Below are positions 17,564 to 25,869 of a stretch of DNA of 64,000 nucleotides, in pieces. This DNA is from Paraeggerthella hongkongensis (GTDB taxonomy: Bacteria > Actinomycetota > Coriobacteriia > Coriobacteriales > Eggerthellaceae). The stretch spans positions 91,029 to 155,028 of the forward strand of contig NZ_QICD01000003.1 in NCBI RefSeq assembly GCF_003726035.1, given 5' to 3'. How positions within the stretch are numbered: the first letter of the stretch is position 1; each line of letters begins with the position of its first letter. The notes below the pieces were generated by a model that saw nothing but the letters and a program-made list of their open reading frames with translations, ran no database searches and was not told where the DNA came from. Both the position numbers and the translations under genes were made by a program.

Positions 17564-17821
17564 TTAAGACAGGCTGGTGTCGCGCGCGCCGTCGTCGACG
17601 TCGGCCACGAGCTCGCCCATGAGCACGTCCACCTTTTGCTGTGCCTCGGTCAAGCGGCCCTGCAAAGCGCGCAGAAGCGACACGCCGCGCTCGTAGCTTC
17701 GCAGGCTGTCCTCCAGTTCGAGCGAATTGCTCTCCAAAACGCCTACGATGCCGTCCAGCTCCGCCATGGCCTCGCGAAACGACAGCTCCTCAATAGGTTT
17801 AGGTTCGGTATTCTCCATCAT
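17564..17821 (-). CDS. xseB: Exodeoxyribonuclease VII small subunit
   Basis: The 85-residue protein is the small subunit of exonuclease VII, which binds the XseA tail and is needed for degradation of single-stranded DNA. The typical heptad-rich stretch is seen: SFREAMAELDGIVGVLESNS, then LEDSLRSYERGVSLLR. The ATG at 17821 overlaps the TGA of xseA by four bases (ATGA), with GGAGG upstream. This indicates translational coupling that would help keep the subunits in proportion. A longer frame to 17836 adds five residues lying inside xseA and is less likely. Confidence 0.92.
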   Translation of the reverse strand: MMENTEPKPIEELSFREAMAELDGIVGVLESNSLELEDSLRSYERGVSLLRALQGRLTEAQQKVDVLMGELVADVDDGARDTSLS

Positions 17822-19188
17822 GACACGTCCTCCCAAACTACGACTTCGGTATCAATTCGATGCGCTTTCTCCACGCGGCAAGCAAGCACGCCGTCAGACA
17901 CCGACACGTCCACCAACGATCCGACAGGCGCAGCCTCCACGCTTTTCACCACACCGCCCTCGGCGGTGCGCGCAATAGCGTAGCCGCGACCCAATACGGC
18001 AAGCGGCGAAAGGTCGTTCAAGCGAGCGGCGGCAAGACCAGCCTGCTGTTCGAACCGCGAAACGACCGCGTTGCCCGCAAGGGCGAGCCGATCGCGTTCG
18101 CGGGCAAGCCGATCGCGATCGCGCGCCACGTTCTGTGGAAGGACGCGCGCAAGACGTTCGCGCTGTCGCTCCAAGCGCTCTTGATCGCGCTCGAGATTCG
18201 CGGGAATGGCGCGGAACAAACGCTCCGCAGCCATATCAAGCCCTTGCGCCTCGGCCGCGAGCAGCAGGTTCGCATCGCGCAGCACGGGCCGGGTCGCAAT
18301 GCGTCGCACCTCGGCCGTCGCTCGTTCCACCGCCCGCCCGGCGCTCGCCGCGAGCGAGCGCGAGCGCGCCTCGAGCACATGCTCCAAGTTTTCGCGTGCC
18401 GGGCTTACCGCTTCGGCGGCCGCCGTGGGCGTGGAAGCGCGCACGTCGGCGACCATGTCGGCGATGGACGTGTCGGGCTCATGCCCGATGCCGGTCACCA
18501 CGGGCACGGGGCACTTTGAGATCGCTCGCGCAAGGCCCTCGTCGTTGAACGGCATAAGATCTTCGAACGAGCCGCCGCCGCGCACGACCAAGATCACCTC
18601 GGCGCCCGCGCGCAGTACGCAGCGCATGCCCTCCACGATATCCTCCGGCGCGCGCGGACCCTCTACCGGAACGCCCGCCAAGACCACGCGCGCCACAGGG
18701 AAACGACGCCGCAGCGTGCGCAGGACATCGTGGACCGCCGCGCCCCTCGGAGACGTCACCAAGCCAATCGTCAGGGGAAACGCCGGGACGGATAGTTTGC
18801 GCTCAGGCCGCATGAGCCCTTCCGCCTCCAGCTTGCGAGCCAGGTTCGCAACCTGCAAGCGCAAGTTGCCCTCGCCCGCCAACGCCACGGAGAACACGTC
18901 GAAGTTCATGCGGCCCTTCGCCGCGTACAGCGTGAAACGCCCGGTCAGCTCAACCAGCTGCCCCACGTTCAGCTGCACGCCCGACGCCTGATAGCGATTG
19001 ACCCACATCATGCATGGCAGTGCGGCGCTCTTGTCCTTGACGGTGAAGTACACCGCCTTGTAGCCGGGCTTGTTCGACAGCTCGGAGACCTCGCCCACAA
19101 GCCGCACCGTCACGCCCTCGAGCGCGCCCTTCGCCAGCGCCATCGCGGCGGAGACGGAAAGCGCCGAGGCTCTTTCTTGCCCATCCAT
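17818..19188 (-). CDS. xseA: Exodeoxyribonuclease VII large subunit
   Basis: The 456-residue protein is the catalytic subunit of exonuclease VII, which trims single-stranded DNA from both ends in repair. An OB-fold domain comes first (VRLVGEVSELSNKPGYKAVYFTVKD..), followed by the catalytic domain with TSPRGAAVHDVL, VPVEGPRAPEDIV, VVRGGGSFEDLMPFNDE and TGIGHEPDTSIADMVAD, and then a long coiled-coil region (about residues 280-400) that binds XseB. It lies 9 nt downstream of the zinc peptidase gene and overlaps xseB by four bases, so the three genes form an operon. Confidence 0.95.
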   Translation of the reverse strand: MDGQERASALSVSAAMALAKGALEGVTVRLVGEVSELSNKPGYKAVYFTVKDKSAALPCMMWVNRYQASGVQLNVGQLVELTGRFTLYAAKGRMNFDVFSVALAGEGNLRLQVANLARKLEAEGLMRPERKLSVPAFPLTIGLVTSPRGAAVHDVLRTLRRRFPVARVVLAGVPVEGPRAPEDIVEGMRCVLRAGAEVILVVRGGGSFEDLMPFNDEGLARAISKCPVPVVTGIGHEPDTSIADMVADVRASTPTAAAEAVSPARENLEHVLEARSRSLAASAGRAVERATAEVRRIATRPVLRDANLLLAAEAQGLDMAAERLFRAIPANLERDQERLERQRERLARVLPQNVARDRDRLARERDRLALAGNAVVSRFEQQAGLAAARLNDLSPLAVLGRGYAIARTAEGGVVKSVEAAPVGSLVDVSVSDGVLACRVEKAHRIDTEVVVWEDVS

Positions 19189-19197
19189 GCGCCGAAG

Positions 19198-19860
19198 CTA
19201 TTCCTGACGTTGGCCCAGCAGCCACAGCAGCTGGAGGACGGAGGTGAGGGCAGCCGCCACGTAGGTGAAGGCGCACGCGCGCAGCACGCTGAACGCGCCA
19301 GCCTGCTCCGACTGCGGCAGCGCGGCAGTGTTCATGTACACCATAGCGCGTTTGGATGCGTCGAACTCGACCGGCAACGTGACCAGCTGGAACAGCACCA
19401 CTGCGCCGTACATGATGATCGCAAGGGTGGTCAGACCGGAAAGCTGCATGAAGATGCCGAGCATCAGCAGGAATATCCAGGCGTTCGACGCCAGGTTCAC
19501 CACGGGCACCAAAGCGCCGCGGATCTTCATGGGCGCATAGTTCTGCGCGTACTGGTACGCATGCCCCACCTCATGGCAGGCGGTGGCGGTGGCGGTGATG
19601 GAACGCCCGTCGTAGGAATCGGGGCCCAACGTCACCGAGTTCGTGCGAGGATCGAAGAAGTCCTGGCCAGGACCGCCCCTATGCACCTCAACGCCCGTAA
19701 TGCCGTAGTACTGCAACATGCGACGAGCCGTCTCGGCGCCTGTCAGCCCCGTGGAAATGGGCACATGCGTGTACTTCTTCAACTGGGAGTTAACGTACCA
19801 CGTGGCAAGGCCGCCGACGGCAAGCGTAACGATGATCAAAAGCAAATACGAACCACTCAA
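19198..19860 (-). CDS. Membrane neutral zinc metallopeptidase (YugP/Zn_peptidase_2 family)
   Basis: The 220-residue membrane protein has the zinc-peptidase motif HEVGHAYQYA (HExxH) in the middle of the chain. One membrane segment lies at the N-terminus (YLLLIIVTLAVGGLATWYV) and about three follow the motif. The YugP-like family is widespread in Gram-positive bacteria, and its substrate is not known. The start is a TTG at 19860, because AAGGAG stands nine bases before it and the first hydrophobic helix begins directly after; the longer frame to 20148 has no family character. It is the first gene of the operon with xseA and xseB. Confidence 0.8.
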   Translation of the reverse strand: MSGSYLLLIIVTLAVGGLATWYVNSQLKKYTHVPISTGLTGAETARRMLQYYGITGVEVHRGGPGQDFFDPRTNSVTLGPDSYDGRSITATATACHEVGHAYQYAQNYAPMKIRGALVPVVNLASNAWIFLLMLGIFMQLSGLTTLAIIMYGAVVLFQLVTLPVEFDASKRAMVYMNTAALPQSEQAGAFSVLRACAFTYVAAALTSVLQLLWLLGQRQE

Positions 19861-20045
19861 CTTGAAACACTCCTTCAAAGGGGTAGCTTCCACGGCCGCC
19901 TCGGCCGCTGCATCTCTTACCCTTTCAGTATACAAGACCGGGAAATCACGCTGAAAACAAGCCGAAAAGCTATGTGAAATCACCAAACGTCCGTCACCGT
20001 TTCGTGAACTGCAAGATGCGGGGTCAGGCCCTCTAAAGCAGGTGC

Positions 20046-21191
20046 TTACGCGATGCGATCCACCTTGAGCTCGCCGCCGTCGAGCCTGAGCGACAGCTTG
20101 CCCTCCAAAAGCTCCAAAAGCTCCTCGCCCACAAGCGAGCGACGCCATCCGCGCAGAAGGTCGATGTCGTCGCGATAGCCGCGTGCGACCCGCGCAAGAT
20201 CGTCATGGCTCGCCAAGGTGGGAAACGCCACGCCGCTCTCCTTCGCACGCAAGCGCACGACAGCCGTCATCATATCCACCTGCGCGTCGACGTTCGGCTC
20301 GTTTTTGCTGCAACGATCGACGTCAGGCCAGGAATCAGGCGGCGCGTCCAGCGCGGACGTCATGAGAGAGACCACCGTGCGCGCGTCGCGCGTCGACAGC
20401 TTGTCGGACATGCCGCGCACCATGAACAACTCGTCGATGGAGCGCGCCTCGCGCTTGCACGCCTCGACGATCTGCTCGTCGGTGACCACCCATTTGCGCG
20501 GCACGTCGCGGCGCTGGGCCTCCAGCTCTCGCCATGCGGCCACTTCGCGCGCCGCGGAAAGCTGGCGGCGCGACAACTGGGAAACGCGCTTGAGGCGGCG
20601 ATACCGGCTGCGCTCGTCGGTTGCGTACTTGGCCGGATCGCTCATCTCCTCGAAATCGCGTTCGAGCCAGTCCAGCCTGCCCCTGCGCTCCAGTTCCGCA
20701 CGCATGCGCTTGTACATGCGCGGTAGGTACACCACGTCGTCGGCAGCGTAATCCAACTGGGATTCGGACAAAGGTCGACGCGACCAATCGGTGAACGAGT
20801 CGATCTTCTTGAGCGTGACGCCGCATTCCGCCCCCACCAGCGCGGCGTAACCGATCTGCTGCGTGTGGCCCAGAAGGGCCGCCGCCACCTGCGTGTCGAA
20901 AATCGGCCGCGGCAGCACGCCCACTTCGCGCAAAAGAATCTCCAGATCCTGAGAGCCCGCATGGAACAGCTTCACGACGCTTTCGTTTTCCAGCACCGGC
21001 TTCAGTGCGCCCAGATCGCCGACGGAGAACGGGTCCACGATAACAGCTTCGTCGTCGGTGGCCAGCTGAATAAGGCACAGCTTCGCGTAGTAGGTTTTCT
21101 CGCGAAGAAACTCCGTATCGATCGCCAGAACGCTCGAACGCATGGCGCGCTCGACGAACGCCACGAGGTTTTCTTGGTTTGCTATGTACAC
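20046..21191 (-). CDS. rnd: Ribonuclease D
   Basis: The 381-residue 3'-5' exoribonuclease trims tRNA and other RNA ends. The DEDD exonuclease domain comes first: VLAIDTEFLREKTYYAKLC (Exo I), FHAGSQDLEILL (Exo II) and YAADDVVYLPRMYKRM (Exo III, DEDDy type with Tyr). An HRDC domain follows (residues about 205-290), then a further C-terminal region. GTG at 21191 was chosen as start (MYIANQENLVAF) because TAAGGA lies upstream and the family begins there. The frame extends to 21371 but would overlap the divergent lipid kinase gene. The length matches E. coli RNase D (375). Confidence 0.88.
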   Translation of the reverse strand: MYIANQENLVAFVERAMRSSVLAIDTEFLREKTYYAKLCLIQLATDDEAVIVDPFSVGDLGALKPVLENESVVKLFHAGSQDLEILLREVGVLPRPIFDTQVAAALLGHTQQIGYAALVGAECGVTLKKIDSFTDWSRRPLSESQLDYAADDVVYLPRMYKRMRAELERRGRLDWLERDFEEMSDPAKYATDERSRYRRLKRVSQLSRRQLSAAREVAAWRELEAQRRDVPRKWVVTDEQIVEACKREARSIDELFMVRGMSDKLSTRDARTVVSLMTSALDAPPDSWPDVDRCSKNEPNVDAQVDMMTAVVRLRAKESGVAFPTLASHDDLARVARGYRDDIDLLRGWRRSLVGEELLELLEGKLSLRLDGGELKVDRIA

Positions 21192-21261
21192 CGGGGGTTC
21201 CTTACCTTGTGTTTCACGCTCTATGTTGTACCATGCCATCATAGCAACTGAAAGGGAATCT

Positions 21262-22170
21262 GTGAAACTGCTCGTCATCAACAATCTCTCGTCCGGGTTC
21301 GGAGACGGCTCCGTATACGACTTCATCCGTTCCGCCGTCCAAGACGGCGACGAGGTGTGCGTCCGCTCCACCGACGGAACGACCCCTGTGAGCGCGCTGC
21401 TCGACGACGCCGCATCCTACGATGCCGTGGTTGCAAGCGGCGGCGACGGCACGGTGGCGACGGTCAACTATCTGCTGGCGAACACGGGCGTGCCCGTTTT
21501 GCCGTTTCCCGCGGGAACCGCGAACCTGCTTGCGCTGAACCTCTCCTCGCCTCTTGAGCCGCACGCCTTGGCGAAGATGGTTAGGGAGATGCGCACCCTC
21601 GACTTCGACATGGGCGAAATCGAGGTGGCCGACAAGCGGTTCGGCTTCGGCATCATGGCCGGAGCAGGCTACGACGCCGCCATCATGCACGGCGCCGAGC
21701 CTGCAAAGCGCCTGTTCGGACCTATGGCCTATCTGTCAGCGGCCATTGCGAACCCTCTGCCGCAAACGTCGCGCTTCACCATCGAGCTGGACGGGGAAAC
21801 CGTGCAAAGCGAGGGCGTGGGCATCCTTTTGGTGAACTTCTCCCGCATCCAATTCGACATCGCCGTCACGCACGAGAACAAGCCGCGCGACGGCGTGTTC
21901 GACGTAGTGGTGCTCAAAGCGCAAAACGCCTTCGAACTGATACCGGCGCTGTTGGCGGGAATCCTGGATCGAGGGGGCGATTTTCCCGATCGAACGGGTG
22001 CCCTGGAAATCCACCGCGCACGTGCGGTACGCGTAGAGGCCGATCCGCCCATGGAAGTGCAGTACGACGGCGAAGCCACCCGCCTCACCACTCCCTTCAG
22101 CGCCCGCATCCTGCCCAAGGCGGCGCGCCTCATCGTGTCCGAAGAAGGCTACGCCCAGTTCGCGGAATAG
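21262..22170 (+). CDS. Diacylglycerol/lipid kinase family protein
   Basis: The 302-residue protein belongs to the DAGK-catalytic/YegS family, which phosphorylates lipids such as diacylglycerol or sphingosine-like molecules with ATP. The nucleotide-binding motif GGDGT is at residues 60-64, followed by LPFPAGTANLLALNL. GAGYDAAIMHGAEPAKR and DGVFDVVVLKA later in the chain are typical. The start is GTG at 21262 with AAAGGG just upstream. It is divergent from rnd, with 70 nt between. The lipid substrate cannot be told from sequence. Confidence 0.85.
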   Translation: MKLLVINNLSSGFGDGSVYDFIRSAVQDGDEVCVRSTDGTTPVSALLDDAASYDAVVASGGDGTVATVNYLLANTGVPVLPFPAGTANLLALNLSSPLEPHALAKMVREMRTLDFDMGEIEVADKRFGFGIMAGAGYDAAIMHGAEPAKRLFGPMAYLSAAIANPLPQTSRFTIELDGETVQSEGVGILLVNFSRIQFDIAVTHENKPRDGVFDVVVLKAQNAFELIPALLAGILDRGGDFPDRTGALEIHRARAVRVEADPPMEVQYDGEATRLTTPFSARILPKAARLIVSEEGYAQFAE

Positions 22171-22338
22171 CTGCTTCGCGCCTCGCGCTCGCTGGCTGCG
22201 AAACGCTTCCGCGCCAGCATCGGAGGCGTTTTCCCCGCGAACCTCGCACCCCCGCAACCTCGCAAACCTTGCACCCCGTTGCGAACCCTGCACCCCCCGT
22301 GAACCTCACGAACCCTGCACCCCCGCAAATCTCGCCCG

Positions 22339-22361
22339 CGTGTCAAAACGGACGAGTTTTG
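22339..22361 (-). repeat. Dispersed element core, copy 2 (inverted)
   Basis: The core reads CAAAACGGACGAGTTTTG on the plus strand, identical to the copy 1 core in reverse. The longer flank seen in copies 1, 3 and 4 is not conserved here. It faces copy 3 about 100 bp away. Confidence 0.7.
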
Positions 22362-22438
22362 CGGGGATTTTGCGCTTCCGCCCGAAGGCTGCGCGCCAAG
22401 GTTTTTTATCGTCCCAGTTCACGGAGCTGCCGGTTGCC

Positions 22439-22483
22439 TTTATTCTCGCTTAAGGACCAGTAAAACTCGTCCGTTTTGACACG
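22439..22483 (+). repeat. Dispersed element, copy 3
   Basis: The flank TTTATTCTCGCTTAAGGACC (22439-22458) and core (22461-22483) match copy 1 with few differences. With copy 2 it makes an inverted pair of 23-nt units. Confidence 0.7.
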
Positions 22484-22510
22484 CACGGCAACGTTCACGC
22501 AACACCGACT

Positions 22511-22604
22511 CGCCAGCGCAGCAACAGCACCCGGCGGCACACCCGCCAGCGCAGCAACAGCACCCGGCGGTACACCCGCCAGCGCAGCAACGCGCACCCG
22601 GCAT
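22511..22604. repeat. 33-bp tandem repeat, 2.8 units
   Basis: Units at 22511-22543 and 22544-22576 differ by one base; a third, partial unit runs 22577-22604. Each begins CGCCAGCGCAGCAAC. The period of 33 (11 codons) keeps frames open, but no start signal supports a gene. Confidence 0.85.
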
Positions 22605-22633
22605 CGCGCACTCCAGCACGGCAGCGCGCGCAA

Positions 22634-22669
22634 AACGGCCGTGCGGCTTGTTGCAGCTGCACGGCCGTT
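22634..22669 (-). terminator. Terminator of terC
   Basis: AACGGCCGTGC (22634-22644) pairs perfectly with GCACGGCCGTT (22659-22669). On the minus strand it is followed by TTTT. It stands about 30 nt after the terC stop codon. Confidence 0.75.
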
Positions 22670-22698
22670 CATCGGCGAACCTTCGGGAAGGAGCGGCC

Positions 22699-23811
22699 CT
22701 ATTTGCCCTTCGGCACCTCGTAGGCAGGATCGTCGCCGGAAACGTCCTCCACGTGCGCCCCGATCTCGAGCGGCGCGCTGAACGACTCCCCGGCCGCGGC
22801 AGAACCGGCCATCAGCTCTTTGAACGACGCGGCATCCTCGCCCACCATCGGCATCATCACGTACACGTTGTTGCCGATGATCACCGGACGGACGCGATCG
22901 GCAACGGCGTCGCGCGCAGCGTCGGCCGGCTTGCCGGAGGCCACGTCGGCAGCCGCCTCGCGCTTGAGTTCTTCAAGCATCTCGGTGCGCACGTTCTCGA
23001 TCTGGGCAGCCGTCTCGTTTTTCCAGCGCTCCTTGCGCCATGCGAGGAAGTTCGCGTTGTAGCGCATCTGGATAAGCTCGAGCACGATGCAGAACACCAT
23101 GGCGAAGTACACGATCAGCTTCTCAAGCGGCATGTGAAGAAGCTCGATGCCCGTATGGAAGCCGGCGCTGTCGATGACGAGCAACCCGCCGATAGCCACG
23201 ATGAACGTGAGCGCGAGCATCTTCATCTCGGGATGACCGTTGATGAAGTTGGAGATGGGGTCGATGAAGATCATCATCAAGAACACGGCCGACATGACCG
23301 CGATGATCATGATGATAAGGTGGTCGGCCATGCCCACGGCCGTGATGACCGAGTCGATGGAGAACACCAGGTCCATGACCATGATGGTGCCCACGGCCTG
23401 CGGCAGCGCGATGCGGTGCAGCGCCTTGTGCTCTTCGCAATGCTCGGCCTTGACCTCGGTGAGCTTGAGCGTGTCGCGCAGCTCGGCGATACCCTTGTAG
23501 ATCAAGTACCCGCCGCCGATCAGCAGAACCAGGTCGCGCACGGAGAATCCGTGGGTGTAGGGGCCCAGGTCGACCGTGAACAAAGGCTCGGTCATGTGCA
23601 CGAGGAACGAGGCGAAGCACAGAAACACGATGCGCATGACGAGCGCGCCGGCAAGGCCGAGCTTGCGACCGATGTGCTGCTTGTCCTCGGGCAGGCGGTT
23701 CGTCGTGATGGAGATGAACACCAGGTTGTCCACGCCCAGCACGATCTCCAGGAAAATGAGGCTGACCAAGCTGATCCAAGCCTCGGGTGATGCGAAGATT
23801 GAAAGATCCAC
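22699..23811 (-). CDS. terC: TerC-family membrane protein (probable Mn2+ exporter)
   Basis: The 370-residue membrane protein has about seven to eight membrane helices in its first 260 residues. TerC hallmarks are seen: EIVLGVDNLVFISI near the N-terminus, then DLVFSIDSVITAVGM and ILIADGFHF-like IDSAGFHTGIELL. The acidic residues within helices fit a metal-transport role. A soluble C-terminal tail of about 100 residues ends the protein. TerC proteins under yybP-ykoY control export manganese (for example to metallate secreted enzymes). The start is GTG at 23811 with AAGGAG 11 bases upstream. The upstream riboswitch at 23877-24013 supports the manganese assignment. Confidence 0.88.
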   Translation of the reverse strand: MDLSIFASPEAWISLVSLIFLEIVLGVDNLVFISITTNRLPEDKQHIGRKLGLAGALVMRIVFLCFASFLVHMTEPLFTVDLGPYTHGFSVRDLVLLIGGGYLIYKGIAELRDTLKLTEVKAEHCEEHKALHRIALPQAVGTIMVMDLVFSIDSVITAVGMADHLIIMIIAVMSAVFLMMIFIDPISNFINGHPEMKMLALTFIVAIGGLLVIDSAGFHTGIELLHMPLEKLIVYFAMVFCIVLELIQMRYNANFLAWRKERWKNETAAQIENVRTEMLEELKREAAADVASGKPADAARDAVADRVRPVIIGNNVYVMMPMVGEDAASFKELMAGSAAAGESFSAPLEIGAHVEDVSGDDPAYEVPKGK

Positions 23812-23876
23812 GGGTTGATTGCTCCTTCTGCTGCTTCTTCGGTTGCTCGTCTTTTCCCGGGGAAGGCGCAGTTCAC

Positions 23877-24013
23877 AAAAAAAGACTCATGGCGCGGCTG
23901 CAGATGCATGCGAACCGCGCCATGAGTCTCGTTAATTAAGACACGCCAGACCTTACGGCCATGATGTTGAACGTGTCGCATGCGCGCTAAAGCCGCATGC
24001 CAACTACTCCCCC
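23877..24013 (-). promoter_or_regulatory. yybP-ykoY manganese riboswitch with terminator, upstream of terC
   Basis: On the minus strand the leader begins GGGGGAGTAG (24013-24004), the hallmark 5' box. A stem GCATGCG/CGCATGC follows, then a second stem GACACG/CGTGTC that encloses GTTCAACATC, a GGCC-GTAA-GGTC hairpin and TGGCG, and finally AACGAGAC (the conserved 3' box). This order matches the yybP-ykoY family. A 15-bp terminator stem (23883-23897 with 23915-23929) with seven T residues overlaps the 3' box. This suggests that Mn2+ binding prevents termination and turns terC on. The family match is from memory of its consensus. Confidence 0.85.
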
Positions 24014-24118
24014 ACGGGCGGATCGTATCCTAACACGAGGTTCCCACGTCGGCAATGCTATACTACGCAATGCACAAAATCATCCCGGACGAACCCGAGA
24101 CCTCCTGCAGGAGATGCC

Positions 24119-24910
24119 ATGCAGTTCAATTTCTTCAACAAGCGCAACGACTACGTCGAAAGCGACGGTCCCGTCCGCTACCTGGACGCCAGCGGACTTC
24201 AACGCCCGCTCGACATGCCGCGCTCCCAAATGGCCATCATGGGCCTGTTCGTGGTGGCAGCCGCCGTCATCGGCGGGTTCATGCTGTTCAACGTGCTTGA
24301 CGAGGTACAGGGCAAAGCGGCTCGCGCCCAGGCGAGCGTCGAGCAGAACCTAGCTCGCGAAGTTACGTACGACCTGCCGGTTTTGCCATCCGTCATCCAA
24401 AACGGCGACAATGCCAGCATAAAGCAAGGATTCGTGGACGCCGGCGCAACCATCTACGACACCACCAGCGAAGAGGAAGCCGCCGCCGGCAACATGGACA
24501 TCATCAAGCTGCCCTCCGACGTGAGCGAGCTTGACGCGGGCGTTCTGTACAGCAAGGGCATACCGAACCTGAGCGCCGCCGAAGCCGCGCTGCTGCTGAA
24601 CGGGTCGTGGACCCTCGAGGTCGACCGCAGCGAAGGCGTTTCCATGCGCGTCACGTACGCGGACTTCACGTCGGGAACCGTGGAAGCAGCCGTGCAGGCG
24701 GCCATCGCCTCCGAAGGATTCGACCCGGCCACCACCCCCGAGGGCGGTGCGGGCGTCGACGAGGTGGGCAACACCTTCCAAACCGGCACCGTCGACGTAG
24801 GGGGCACCGTCTACACCTGGAAGGTGTCCGCCATCGCGCTTTCCAGCGTCTACAACATCTCCGGCCTGCCCGACACCGCCGTGTACGTCGGCATTCGCCT
24901 GACAGCCTAG
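24119..24910 (+). CDS. Single-pass membrane protein of unknown function
   Basis: I do not recognise this 263-residue protein. A hydrophilic cytoplasmic N-terminus (about 35 residues) is followed by one membrane segment, MAIMGLFVVAAAVIGGFMLF (residues 38-57), and then an extracellular domain of about 200 residues rich in Ala, Asp, Glu, Thr and Ser with no Cys. The domain may be a lipid- or glycan-facing binding module, but nothing in it marks a known family. The ATG has GCAGGAGATGCC before it. It is divergent from the riboswitch-controlled terC, and a REP-like hairpin follows 24 nt after its stop. It is probably a Coriobacteriia-restricted surface protein. Confidence 0.75.
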   Translation: MQFNFFNKRNDYVESDGPVRYLDASGLQRPLDMPRSQMAIMGLFVVAAAVIGGFMLFNVLDEVQGKAARAQASVEQNLAREVTYDLPVLPSVIQNGDNASIKQGFVDAGATIYDTTSEEEAAAGNMDIIKLPSDVSELDAGVLYSKGIPNLSAAEAALLLNGSWTLEVDRSEGVSMRVTYADFTSGTVEAAVQAAIASEGFDPATTPEGGAGVDEVGNTFQTGTVDVGGTVYTWKVSAIALSSVYNISGLPDTAVYVGIRLTA

Positions 24911-24933
24911 CACCTGCAGTCCCCTCCAAGGGA

Positions 24934-25015
24934 ATGAGACGAAGGGACGGGGTCAATGACTCATTTTCTGGCCTGCGGCCGAAAATGAGTCATTGACCCC
25001 GTCCCTTCGTCTCAT
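24934..25015. repeat. REP-like long hairpin, copy 2
   Basis: Perfect 35-nt arms (24934-24968 and 24981-25015) enclose a 12-nt loop. The sequence is the same as 6284-6365 except for one loop base (C for T). Confidence 0.85.
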
Positions 25016-25103
25016 CGTTTTCCCACGTCCCTAGTATTCTCGTATAAAAATAGAAGAAAACCCGTACGATGGGAAGGGTTTATCCCCCTCTCGTGCTCGG
25101 ACA

Positions 25104-25119
25104 TACCCCGATAGGCATA
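25104..25119. promoter_or_regulatory. Candidate regulator site upstream of the nap operon
   Basis: TACCCCGATAGGCATA is an imperfect inverted repeat with the 7-2-7 layout of NarL/NreC-type sites, and overlaps a CATAAT that could be a -10 box. It lies 45-60 nt before napG. The match is partial. The LuxR-type response regulator at 30186 is a plausible binder. Confidence 0.3.
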
Positions 25120-25163
25120 ATGCCCGTTCAAGCGCATGATACGAGTCACGAGGAGGAGATTCT

Positions 25164-25772
25164 ATGAAAGTATCGAGCGTCATAGCGGGCGCATCCGCAG
25201 CCATCGTTGCCTTTCAGGCCGTCGCCTACGCAACCCGTGGCGAATCGAGCCTGCTGCGCCCGCCGGGCGCTCAAGGCGAATCCGACTTCATGGCGCGCTG
25301 CATCAAGTGCGGAAAATGCATCGAAGCATGCCCCTATCAAGCCCTCGGACCCGCTGGCGACGATGCCGGCATGGCCGTGGGAACTCCGTGCATCGACGCA
25401 CGGAGCCAGGCATGCCGCCTTTGCGAGGACTTCCCCTGCGTCGACGTCTGTCCCACCGATGCCCTGCGCGACGTATCCGCGCGTTCCGACGTGCGCATGG
25501 GCGTGGCCGTCATCGACGAAGAAGGGTGCATCGCGTTTCAGGGCATGCGCTGCGAAGTATGCTATCGAGCTTGCCCCCTGATCGACGAAGCCATCCTCAT
25601 CGATTACCGCATGCGCGAAGGCGACGCCATCCACACGTTGTTCGCCCCCGTCATCGACGAGGACGCATGCGTGGGATGCGGCTTGTGCGTGGAGCGCTGC
25701 GTGGTCAGCGAGCCAACCGTGCCCATCCGCATCGCCACCGATGCGCAACGCACGCGCGAACGAGGGCAGTAG
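25164..25772 (+). CDS. napG: NapG-like ferredoxin-type quinol dehydrogenase subunit
   Basis: The 202-residue iron-sulfur protein has four [4Fe-4S] cysteine groups: CIKCGKCIEACP (first ligands C46, C49, C52, C56), CRLCEDFPCVDVCP, CEVCYRACP and CVGCGLCVERC. This order is that of NapG, which with the membrane protein NapH passes electrons from menaquinol toward the periplasmic nitrate reductase. The N-terminus has a hydrophobic segment (residues 7-24) but no twin-arginine pair, unlike most NapG, so its export route is unclear and it may stay membrane-anchored. GAGGAGG stands before the ATG. It is the first gene of the napGABDH operon, with napA 97 nt downstream. Confidence 0.88.
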   Translation: MKVSSVIAGASAAIVAFQAVAYATRGESSLLRPPGAQGESDFMARCIKCGKCIEACPYQALGPAGDDAGMAVGTPCIDARSQACRLCEDFPCVDVCPTDALRDVSARSDVRMGVAVIDEEGCIAFQGMRCEVCYRACPLIDEAILIDYRMREGDAIHTLFAPVIDEDACVGCGLCVERCVVSEPTVPIRIATDAQRTRERGQ

Positions 25773-25869
25773 CAAGGCGCGCCGCAGGGCGCAATCAAGT
25801 TCCGAACCGTCCGGACGACGGTGAAGATACGAGTGCAACGGGAGAGAATACGGGAGAAGGAGGGGTGTC

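Larger units (their letters stand above)
22171..22698. other. Repeat-rich intergenic spacer between the lipid kinase gene and terC
   Basis: No gene is supported in this 528-bp stretch. It holds degenerate AACC(C/T)TGCACCCC-type repeats at 22244-22325, two facing copies of the dispersed CAAAAC-N6-GTTTTG element (22339-22361 and 22439-22483), a 33-bp tandem repeat (22511-22604) and the terC terminator (22634-22669). Open frames over the tandem repeat are low-complexity and lack ribosome sites. Confidence 0.7.

Noticed and set aside
17818..18548. Plus-strand frames opposite xseA and xseB
   Set aside because: They are shadow frames; the minus-strand genes are coupled and clearly identified.
22511..22604. 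A CRISPR array
   Set aside because: The 33-bp units are directly adjacent without spacers and no cas gene is near.
22476..22781. A small repeat protein encoded by the tandem repeat
   Set aside because: It has no ribosome site, low-complexity Ala/Thr/Arg translation, and it runs into the terC terminator and the terC coding region.
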